Origin: Candidatus Aminicenantota bacterium
GTDB taxonomy: Bacteria; Acidobacteriota; Aminicenantia; UBA2199
Length of the DNA: 64,000 nucleotides
NCBI GenBank assembly: GCA_016934745.1
Contig: JAFGSF010000022.1
Coordinates: 1 to 64,000 of the forward strand
Direction: 5' to 3'
In this document: piece after piece, positions 15,842 through 22,726 of the stretch
How positions within the stretch are numbered: the first letter of the stretch is position 1
Layout: each line of letters starts with the position of its first letter
Translations under genes and position numbers: made by a program
Notes under the pieces: generated by a model
Told to the model about the DNA's origin: nothing
The model's input: only the letters and a program-made list of their open reading frames with translations
Database searches by the model: none

Positions 15842-18639
15842 AGGCGTTGACGCAGCAACCTTCGGGCGGCTTTTTTCAGGAATGCATCGGGATCGGCAAC
15901 GGGCAGCAACGATTCGGAATTCAGTGCCTGCAGAAACTTGAAAACGGCCAGGACCCGGTTTTTTTCAAACAAAGCCGTCAAGACCGACAGTTGACCGCCG
16001 GCCGGATTGACGGCGATAAAGCGCCGGGGAAAGAAAATATGCTTTTGCCTGGGGGTTGCCGGCAGGGAAACATAAAAAAAATCATTGTCACGCATACCCG
16101 GGGACAGCAGGCAGGTTGAGGTTTTTTTTATTTTATTCCCCAGCAGGCGATTGACCGCTTTCAGCAGACTGTCCGTCTTGCCTCCTGACTCGAGCGGCTG
16201 GGGCTGAAGGCAATAAAGAGTGGACAGGTTGACGGCGCCGGAAAGGAAATCGAGCAGGGGACAGAAAAAGTCCTGGCTCAAATCTAGAATAGGCGTGCCG
16301 CGGCGGCGCATGGCGGCTGCCAATGGATTTTGGCTGGTTGTCAACAACAGGCGTTTGCGGCGCAACAAGGTAAAAGCCCGGTTGATGGCCATGGGCTTGC
16401 CGCTGAGTGTGGGCAGGAACCCATAGTTCCACAGCAAATTTTGTCGCCCCCAGATTTCAGGCTGCAGCAGCGCCTGCTGGATGACAGGCATTAAAAATTC
16501 TTTGCTTTTCTGCACGCTGATCGTGGTTTTGGCGGTGATCGAGCGGCGTGCGAATTTTCTTCTTTTAAAAACACCCAAAATTACTGCCACAAACAACATA
16601 ATCAATGCCGGGGCGGCCAGGTACTTGAAAAAGGTGTATACAGCCCGTGAGCGTGGAGATACGGCCCCGGGAGATTCAGCTTGTAAAGGCGGGATTCTTT
16701 GCGAACCCGACGCCGGCGATATCGTTTCGGCTTCGACGCTGGCATCGGCAATCTGCCAGCCGTTGTCGAAGTATTCGCCCCAGGCATGCAGGCCCGTTTG
16801 GATATGGCCCCGGTTGCCGAGCAGCCCCACGGCCAGGCGCGCCGGAATTTCCATTTTTCTTAACAACAGGACATAGACGCCGTTGATGACGTCGCAATCG
16901 CCCTTGCCGATCGCCAAGACCCTGGCCAACCATTGCCGGTCGCGGGCGGCCTTCCGGTACGATTGGGTTGTCGTTTTTGAATTATCGTAGGTGATCAACT
17001 CGCGAACCAGGGCAGCGGCGCGGGCGGCTTTTTCTGCTGATGGCAGAAAACGTGCTTCCGCCAGCGAACGCTCAATTGCCGCGGGCCATTGCAAGCCATC
17101 AGGCAGCCTGGTCAGCCGTACCCTCTCCGCGAAAGTAAGCTGCTGTTTGCGGATCTGCGGGCAGGAGCGGTACGAGATCGTTGCCGGGGCGCTGCCAATT
17201 TCCGTACTCCACTCGCCATGCATATTTTCGGACAAGGTGAGCCGGCGTTTTCCGGGACTGGAATCCACGCTGTCCGGATCGATGACATGTCCCGGCGACA
17301 GCGGCAGCATTAAGCGCCCTGTTCGTGCAACGACGATGCGCATGCGGAGTGTTTTTTCAGGTTCACAGCCCACCCATGCAGGCACAGGTGCTGGCGGCTC
17401 AACCGGGCGCACGAAACCAGATTGCCGGTCATAATCGACGGCAGTGAAAATCCTGAACCAGCTCGAAACAGGCGGATCATAGCTAAAATTGGCGCTCAAT
17501 GCTGCAATGGATTGGCCAACCGTGGCGCCTGAATATTGAATTGAATCGGCGCTTAAATCGAAAGCATACGTGCTTGGACGGGACCAAGCGGGAAAATAGC
17601 GGCTTAGTAAAAAGATTTCCAGCGGCAGAACAATCAGCAACACCAGGGGTAGCAATTTCCAGCCCGGTTGCCGCAGGCGTCTTAGCAAGGTTTGCAAATA
17701 ATCACTGCCGCGTTGGTACCATTTTCTGGGAAAAGCGTTTTCCAACGCCTGGGCCATGAGGCGACGCAGGGCTTTTTCAGCAGTTTTTCTTACTTTTTCC
17801 ATGGCCATATTTTCAAGGACCAGGTTGCGTGAAAAAGTCACATCGAGCTGGTTGCCGTTCAGCAGGAATACGGGATACAAACCGCGGCCGATTTCACTCT
17901 GAACGGTGGGCCTGGTTTGCAGGTGCGACATCTGGTCCAAGAGGGCACCCTGCCAAACCGGCAGACCACGGGCGTAAAGGCGGACCAGCGGTTTCTCTCC
18001 CAGTCCGACCGCACCCTCGACCGCTCCATGGTGGAAAGAATAACTGAATGGACCGGGAAGGGTGATGGGCACGGTGATGTTTTGTCCATGAAAAAATACC
18101 GGCAGCATGGTGCCCCGGCGATCGTTGCAGCGCAGGTACTGGCAATAGGCGCGCAATTCCTGTTCTACTTTTTGCCTGAATTCGGCTGCCGATTTGAAAA
18201 CGGCCGGGCGGGTCAGACTAATGATGGTTCCAGGCCGGCCAAGGGAGCAGGGTGCCGACCGCGCCTCCAGGTCGGCATCCAGGTAAACGGCCCATGAATC
18301 TTTTCTATGGCGCGACTGCAAATGGATTCGGCTGGGTTGATAGGCCAGGATGGTCCAGAAACCGATGCCGTACTTGCCGGCAGACATTTTATCGCTGATT
18401 TTGTCAGAAGCATACAGGCGAAAAAGGAAGCGCCGGGCATAAAGCGGGCTCATGCCCCGTCCATCATCGGCGAAAGTCAGAAGCTCGAGGCCCGAAGGGG
18501 TTGTTTTGGTACCGACGGTGATTCTGGTGGCGCCGGCATCGCGGCTGTTCTGGGCAAGTTCGCGAAGAAAAAACCAGGGATTGTTGCCGTAAGTCTGGGT
18601 GACCGCTTCGGCCAGACTGCGAAATTCCTTACCCAGCAT
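15838..18639 (-). CDS. GHKL (HSP90-like) ATPase fused to a membrane transglutaminase-like domain
   Basis: A 933-residue fusion. Residues 1-310 form an HSP90/MutL-like ATPase with a canonical N-box (E27, N31, D34 in ELAQNSRDAG), ADDGRGM (58-63) and GKYGIGFW (88-95). A membrane helix follows (about 328-347, Arg/Lys before it). Next comes a periplasmic region with a transglutaminase-like core: Cys582 in KGDCDVING, His618 in GLHAWGEYF, Asp632 in IADAS. A second helix (about 671-691) ends in FKRRKFARR, and a C-terminal domain of about 240 residues returns to the cytoplasm. The charges fit ATPase and C-terminus inside, transglutaminase outside. I know no characterised protein with this order. Confidence 0.85.
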   Translation of the reverse strand: MLGKEFRSLAEAVTQTYGNNPWFFLRELAQNSRDAGATRITVGTKTTPSGLELLTFADDGRGMSPLYARRFLFRLYASDKISDKMSAGKYGIGFWTILAYQPSRIHLQSRHRKDSWAVYLDADLEARSAPCSLGRPGTIISLTRPAVFKSAAEFRQKVEQELRAYCQYLRCNDRRGTMLPVFFHGQNITVPITLPGPFSYSFHHGAVEGAVGLGEKPLVRLYARGLPVWQGALLDQMSHLQTRPTVQSEIGRGLYPVFLLNGNQLDVTFSRNLVLENMAMEKVRKTAEKALRRLMAQALENAFPRKWYQRGSDYLQTLLRRLRQPGWKLLPLVLLIVLPLEIFLLSRYFPAWSRPSTYAFDLSADSIQYSGATVGQSIAALSANFSYDPPVSSWFRIFTAVDYDRQSGFVRPVEPPAPVPAWVGCEPEKTLRMRIVVARTGRLMLPLSPGHVIDPDSVDSSPGKRRLTLSENMHGEWSTEIGSAPATISYRSCPQIRKQQLTFAERVRLTRLPDGLQWPAAIERSLAEARFLPSAEKAARAAALVRELITYDNSKTTTQSYRKAARDRQWLARVLAIGKGDCDVINGVYVLLLRKMEIPARLAVGLLGNRGHIQTGLHAWGEYFDNGWQIADASVEAETISPASGSQRIPPLQAESPGAVSPRSRAVYTFFKYLAAPALIMLFVAVILGVFKRRKFARRSITAKTTISVQKSKEFLMPVIQQALLQPEIWGRQNLLWNYGFLPTLSGKPMAINRAFTLLRRKRLLLTTSQNPLAAAMRRRGTPILDLSQDFFCPLLDFLSGAVNLSTLYCLQPQPLESGGKTDSLLKAVNRLLGNKIKKTSTCLLSPGMRDNDFFYVSLPATPRQKHIFFPRRFIAVNPAGGQLSVLTALFEKNRVLAVFKFLQALNSESLLPVADPDAFLKKAARRLLRQRL

Positions 18640-18651
18640 GGGCCGGGGCGA

Positions 18652-19383
18652 TCAATTCATTTTCCGGATGCGTACCGTGATTTCCTTATCTCCGGCCAGC
18701 AGCGGTGCTAACAGCAGCGGATCGGTGTTGCCATAATGATAAGGATATAGAAAACGCGGTTTGAATGATCTGGCTGCCTTGGCGGTCATTTCCGGAGTCA
18801 TGGTATAAGGCAGGTTCATGGGCAGAAAAGCGATCGTAATGTTTTTCAAGCCGGCCATTTCCGGAATGTCCTCCGTATCTCCGGCCACGTAGACGAGAAG
18901 GTCGGCAAAGGTGAATACATATCCGTTGCCTTCGCCGCGCGGATGATAGGGGCGGCCGTTGTCCCTTTTATGGACGATATTATAGGCTGGAATAGCGCTG
19001 ACCGTGATGCCCGGAAGGGTGATGCGGTCTCCGTTTTTCAGCACCCGGCCGGCGGGCGGCAGGGGCTGGCATGAAGCCGTGAGGAATATTTGCGTGTTTG
19101 CCTGGCGCAGTTTGCTAATGGCCACGCGGTCAAAATGATCCTGGTGCTGGTGAGTGATAAAGATGAAGTCGGCCTTGGGCATCAGGCTGAAATCGGCCAG
19201 TTGACCGAAAGGATCGATATAAATATTCTGCTGCCTATAGTTAAAAAGCAGCGAACCATGGCCGATAAAGGTGATTTTCAAGTCACCGGCGCTGCTTTTA
19301 AAAGTATCCGTTTCAAATTTTTCCTGAGCAGTCATGGACATGCCGCCCAGAAAAATAAAACTGCACCAGAACAATCGAAACAT
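18652..19383 (-). CDS. Secreted metallo-beta-lactamase-fold hydrolase, UlaG-like
   Basis: A zinc hydrolase of 243 residues in the UlaG/L-ascorbate-6-P lactonase-like branch. An N-terminal signal peptide (about 1-18) is followed by IKITFIGHGSLLF-type strands (as LKITFIGHGSLLF), the metal motif FITHQHQDHFD, a later His-bearing region around VAGDTEDIPEM and the final YPYHYGNTDP. UlaG itself is cytosolic, so a signal peptide is notable. AGGAGG precedes the ATG. The GHKL-transglutaminase gene starts 12 bases after its stop, so this is likely part of the same operon. The substrate is unknown. Confidence 0.85.
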   Translation of the reverse strand: MFRLFWCSFIFLGGMSMTAQEKFETDTFKSSAGDLKITFIGHGSLLFNYRQQNIYIDPFGQLADFSLMPKADFIFITHQHQDHFDRVAISKLRQANTQIFLTASCQPLPPAGRVLKNGDRITLPGITVSAIPAYNIVHKRDNGRPYHPRGEGNGYVFTFADLLVYVAGDTEDIPEMAGLKNITIAFLPMNLPYTMTPEMTAKAARSFKPRFLYPYHYGNTDPLLLAPLLAGDKEITVRIRKMN

Positions 19384-19412
19384 GGGTACCTCCTGAATGT
19401 TACGAGAGACAT

Positions 19413-19652
19413 TTATTTTGACGAAATCTTCCGGTCCTGCTTTTTGCTTTTACGACCGGCGCGGCGGCGAAATTCATCCGCCGGCAATCCGGCGATGCCG
19501 AAGTGGACATAGGGAATCTCATGGATGATGATGCGCACGGCTTCAGGCTTGACTTCCAGTGACGACGTGACGGCAGCAGTTACATTTCTCAGCAGGATTT
19601 TTTTGGTTTTTTGGCTGCGCCCAGGGAGCATACAAATTGACACAATGGGCAT
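19413..19652 (-). CDS. 4-oxalocrotonate tautomerase family protein
   Basis: A 79-residue tautomerase-superfamily protein. The start is the ATG at 19652, which places the catalytic Pro directly after Met (MPIVSICMLPGR). It is preceded by AGGAGGAAAC. The helix KTKKILLRNVTAAVTSSLEV and the segment VRIIIHEIPYVHFGIAG match the family, whose members catalyse keto-enol shifts with N-terminal Pro. The usual length is 60-65, so the basic tail RRRAGRKSKKQDRK is an addition. It lies between the ferritin-like gene and the metallohydrolase. Confidence 0.87.
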   Translation of the reverse strand: MPIVSICMLPGRSQKTKKILLRNVTAAVTSSLEVKPEAVRIIIHEIPYVHFGIAGLPADEFRRRAGRKSKKQDRKISSK

Positions 19653-19675
19653 GTTTCCTCCTGCCGGAACTGTTT

Positions 19676-20236
19676 TCACTTGTTTTTTTGCCGGAATTGG
19701 TTCAGCTTTTCCCGGTGTTTTTGATTTTCGGCAAGGAATTTCTGGTAAAGCTGCCGGCCGGCCGGGTCATCATCCTTGATGATTTCATAGAATTTTCTTT
19801 TGGCCAGCGAATCCTCAATGCCGACGGCATTACCCAGGGCGCTTTGCAGGGTGAGCGGTTGGCTTTGAATCGCTTGAATCTGTGATTTGACGAAATTCAG
19901 CGTGGTGCGGATGGCCTCGATGTTGAAGCGGTCACGGTTGTACTCAATGGAGCCGTTTTTTATTTTTTCAATGATCGATTTGACCCATTCGGTGTTTTTC
20001 CGTTCATCGTCAGCCATGGATATCCAGAAAGCTTCATGTTCGGGGAATTTTTCGCTATACATCCAGTAAAGTTCCATTACCGCCGATTCGAATTCAGCGA
20101 CCAGTTCAATCTTGCTGATTTGAAAACTTGAGAGTTCTATAATGCACCTCCATGTTTTCAGTTTTGCATGCAGCCAAATATTGCTCATTATAAGCAGAGC
20201 GGCCGCATAAGTCAAATAAAATGCCGTTTTTGACAT
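19676..20236 (-). CDS. Ferritin-like / rubrerythrin-type protein, start uncertain
   Basis: A helical protein with the ferritin-like pattern FESAVMELYWMYSEKFPEH, then FWISMADDERKNTEWV; the Glu and His residues could form a di-iron site. The only ATG start at 20236 gives 186 residues with a hydrophobic N-terminus (about 6-20) but no ribosome site. About 80 bases downstream a good GGAGGTG precedes in-frame ATT and ATA codons rather than ATG, GTG or TTG, just before the ferritin-like fold begins. A non-standard start or an N-terminal anchor are both possible. The stop is 24 bases before the tautomerase. Confidence 0.65.
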   Translation of the reverse strand: MSKTAFYLTYAAALLIMSNIWLHAKLKTWRCIIELSSFQISKIELVAEFESAVMELYWMYSEKFPEHEAFWISMADDERKNTEWVKSIIEKIKNGSIEYNRDRFNIEAIRTTLNFVKSQIQAIQSQPLTLQSALGNAVGIEDSLAKRKFYEIIKDDDPAGRQLYQKFLAENQKHREKLNQFRQKNK

Positions 20237-20258
20237 TGTGCCCGGGATTTGCTATACA
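20230..20258 (+). promoter_or_regulatory. Strong promoter of the flippase-like/coaX operon
   Basis: A perfect TTGACA, 17 bases, TATACA. The ATG at 20268 is nine bases after the -10 box, so the leader is about three bases or absent. The -35 overlaps the 5' end of the divergent ferritin-like gene as first called. Confidence 0.75.
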
Positions 20259-20267
20259 CAATGACTG

Positions 20268-21284
20268 ATGGGCATAAGAAAAATCATCACTAACTGGAAA
20301 ATAATTGCCGGGGTCCTGCTTAGCCTGCTATTCATCTTTCTGGCCTTTCGCCAAGTTGACTTCATCCAGATGAAACGGGCTTTCGCCGAAGCCGATTATT
20401 GGCTGCTCATTCCCATCCTGGCTTTCGTTTTTTTGAGCCTGCTGCTGCGTTCATGGCGCTGGCAGTATTTGCTGGCGCCGATCCTGCCGGCGCGGTTACC
20501 CGATTTATTCTCCTCGCTGGCTGTGGGCTACATGGCCAATACTTTTTTGCCGGCCCACCTGGGAGAATTCATTCGCGCCTATCATGCCAGGAAAAAGACC
20601 GGCATAGCCGCCAGCGCCATTTTCGCCACGATCGTCATCGAACGCTTGATCGATATTTTCACGCTGCTGGTCCTGATGGGACTGGCCCTGACTGTTTTCC
20701 CGTTTCCCGGCTGGGCGCAAAAGAGCGGCATGATCATGCTCGTGCTGGTAGCTGGATTGTTCACCCTGCTGCTGCTGATGAAAAAATGTCAACGCCGGAC
20801 ATTGGCCGTCAGCAACCGGCTTACCGCTTTTTTACCCGTTGCCTTTTCAAAAAAAATCCACGATCTTATTGAACAGTTTTTAAACGGCATCGTGGCGCTG
20901 CAATCTACCGTTCATTATCTCATGGTCGCCATATTGTCCGTTTTGATCTGGGTTTGCTACGCCATGACTTTTCAACTGCTTTTTTATGCATTTGATTTTG
21001 TCAGGATTTACCACCTGCCTTGGGCTGCCGCCCTGGTGACTTTGGTGATAACCACGATCAGCGTGGTCGTGCCCTCATCGCCCGGCTATGTCGGTTCTTA
21101 TCATTTACTCTGCCAGCTTTCCCTGGGCCTGTTCGCCGTTCCCAAAGGCCCAGCCCTGTCGTACGCATTCGTCCTGCACGCAATCAATATTTTCCCGGTT
21201 TTTTTTCTGGGCCTTTTCATTATCAGCCGCGAAAAAATAAGCCTGGCAGCGATCGCCAGGGAAAAACATGATTTTAACGATTGA
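20268..21284 (+). CDS. Flippase-like membrane protein (lysylphosphatidylglycerol synthase TM family, UPF0104)
   Basis: An integral membrane protein of 338 residues with about eight helices, in the family that includes the flippase half of MprF. Visible family segments are RSWRWQYLL, the AVGYMANTFLPAHLGEFIRAY loop (glycine- and proline-rich with a conserved Arg), IVIERLIDI and the late VVPSSPGYVGSYH. It probably moves a lipid-linked substrate; which one is unknown. It starts the transcript from a leaderless-type promoter and overlaps coaX by 17 bases. Confidence 0.88.
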   Translation: MGIRKIITNWKIIAGVLLSLLFIFLAFRQVDFIQMKRAFAEADYWLLIPILAFVFLSLLLRSWRWQYLLAPILPARLPDLFSSLAVGYMANTFLPAHLGEFIRAYHARKKTGIAASAIFATIVIERLIDIFTLLVLMGLALTVFPFPGWAQKSGMIMLVLVAGLFTLLLLMKKCQRRTLAVSNRLTAFLPVAFSKKIHDLIEQFLNGIVALQSTVHYLMVAILSVLIWVCYAMTFQLLFYAFDFVRIYHLPWAAALVTLVITTISVVVPSSPGYVGSYHLLCQLSLGLFAVPKGPALSYAFVLHAINIFPVFFLGLFIISREKISLAAIAREKHDFND

Positions 21285-22020
21285 CATAGGCAACACTTCA
21301 ACGGCCTGTGCCGTATTCCGTAAAGAGAACATTGTTTTTCGTGGCCATATCGCTACTCCGAAAAGATGGCGGAGCGGCCAACTGCAGTCCATGTTGCCTG
21401 CGACGGGGGTTGAAAAAATAAGGGCTGTCGTGGCCTCATCGGTGGTGCCGGAGCTCGACCAGGCATTGGCCGCAGACTGCAAAAAAACATGGGCGCTGCC
21501 AGTCCTTTTTTTGAATCACCGCACCGCGACCGGTGTCACACTCAAGATCGACAACCCCTCCGAACTGGGCGCTGATCGCATCGCAGACTGTCTCGGAGCA
21601 TTGAAAATGTTTCCTGCGCCGCTGATCATCATCGATTCGGGAACGGCCATCACCTTTGATTTGCTCAATAAAAAAGGGGAGTATTGCGGCGGCTGCATAC
21701 TGCCCGGAATCGGCATCGCCATTAAAAGCCTGGCCGAGAATACGGCCAAGCTGAAAAATATTACTTTCGCCGTTCCCAGTTCTCCGGTCGGAACCAACAC
21801 GGTCCACAGCATACGCGCCGGAATTTTTTACGGCTATGCCGGCATGCTCACGCACCTCATTGCCCTCTATCGCAGCATCCTGGGGCACGCGAGCAAGGTA
21901 ATCGCCACCGGCGGACTGATCCGCTATTTCCGGGACCGTGTGCCTGGCATTGATTTTTTTGAACCTGATCTTCTGTTTTTCGGTCTGAAAAGCGTTTATG
22001 ACCGGCAACAGCGGCACTGA
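21268..22020 (+). CDS. coaX: Type III pantothenate kinase
   Basis: Catalyses the first step of coenzyme A synthesis, phosphorylating pantothenate with ATP in the cytosol. The 250 residues show all family landmarks: the phosphate loop LTIDIGNTSTACAVF, the substrate motif ELGADRIADCLGA with catalytic Asp, IIDSGTAITFDLL, and GGCILPGIGIAIKSLAENTAKL. Length is normal. It overlaps the membrane protein upstream by 17 bases and ends two bases before the next gene, so the three form one operon. BirA, a common neighbour of coaX, is absent here. Confidence 0.96.
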   Translation: MILTIDIGNTSTACAVFRKENIVFRGHIATPKRWRSGQLQSMLPATGVEKIRAVVASSVVPELDQALAADCKKTWALPVLFLNHRTATGVTLKIDNPSELGADRIADCLGALKMFPAPLIIIDSGTAITFDLLNKKGEYCGGCILPGIGIAIKSLAENTAKLKNITFAVPSSPVGTNTVHSIRAGIFYGYAGMLTHLIALYRSILGHASKVIATGGLIRYFRDRVPGIDFFEPDLLFFGLKSVYDRQQRH

Positions 22021-22022
22021 CT

Positions 22023-22598
22023 ATGATTGCCGAAAACGATCATGACTATATCATCCGCATCATCCAGTTCCTGGACCGGCAATTTGCCATCCGTTTTTTC
22101 ATCAGCAGCCGGGATTTCGATATTCTCTACCGCTGGTGGGAAAAACGCATTCCCACTCGGGTGATTAACGGGGCATTGGGCCGGGTAGTCGAGCGCCGCC
22201 TGGCGCAGGGAAAACCCATTGTTTCATTTTCCGTTTTCAGCCGCGAGGTGCGCCTCGCTTACCAGTCGTTTTTAAACCTGAATGTCGGTCACGAACGGAA
22301 TGAACTCCGGGATGAACATGGCGAAATCAAGGCATTTTTAAAGCAATTCCCCCAGGCATTGGAATTTCTGAAAGCGGATTTCACCCATTTAGCGGCCGAG
22401 TATATACGGACCGGTGCGGTCGACAGCGGACCGCTTTACGAGAAACTTCTGGACCGCTTCCAAGATGATGACGAGCTCAATGCCAAGTGCGCCTGGTTCT
22501 TGAACCACCTGGCCCCGGATTTACGCCGTCCCGAGATCGAGAAAAAATACCGCTTGAATTACCTGCTGCACAAGTTCGCTGTCCCCAGTTTTGGATAA
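22023..22598 (+). CDS. Uncharacterised helical protein downstream of coaX
   Basis: No named family recognised. A soluble 191-residue, highly helical and charged protein. It opens with DYIIRIIQFLDRQFAIRFFI, then a SSRDFDILYRWWEKRIPTRVINGAL segment with conserved-looking aromatic and Arg residues, and a SVFSREVRLAY segment. I recall a similar order (an RDF..WW..GIP..V helix, then a S-x-x-Y/F motif) in unnamed proteins of Acidobacteria and deltaproteobacteria, but cannot check. It starts two bases after coaX, so it is co-transcribed and presumably expressed as a housekeeping protein. Confidence 0.7.
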   Translation: MIAENDHDYIIRIIQFLDRQFAIRFFISSRDFDILYRWWEKRIPTRVINGALGRVVERRLAQGKPIVSFSVFSREVRLAYQSFLNLNVGHERNELRDEHGEIKAFLKQFPQALEFLKADFTHLAAEYIRTGAVDSGPLYEKLLDRFQDDDELNAKCAWFLNHLAPDLRRPEIEKKYRLNYLLHKFAVPSFG

Positions 22599-22640
22599 AA
22601 CTTTCAAGATATCATCTTCCCGACTGTCCTGGTTCACGTA

Positions 22641-22681
22641 TTGCCGATTGGGGCATAAAATGATATTAATTGATTTCAATT
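22641..22681 (+). promoter_or_regulatory. Possible promoter and operator of the hybrid histidine kinase
   Basis: TTGCCG (22641), 17 bases, TATTAA (22664) is a modest promoter. A perfect inverted repeat AATTGA-TT-TCAATT (22668-22681) sits at the predicted start site and could bind a dimeric regulator. Confidence 0.3.
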
Positions 22682-22726
22682 ATTTTAACTGTATTGCAAA
22701 CTGAACAATTTCAGGAGTTGAGGTCG

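Noticed and set aside
21436..22017. Long minus-strand frame opposite coaX
   Set aside because: coaX is certain from its motifs, and the opposite frame is a mirror of its codon pattern.
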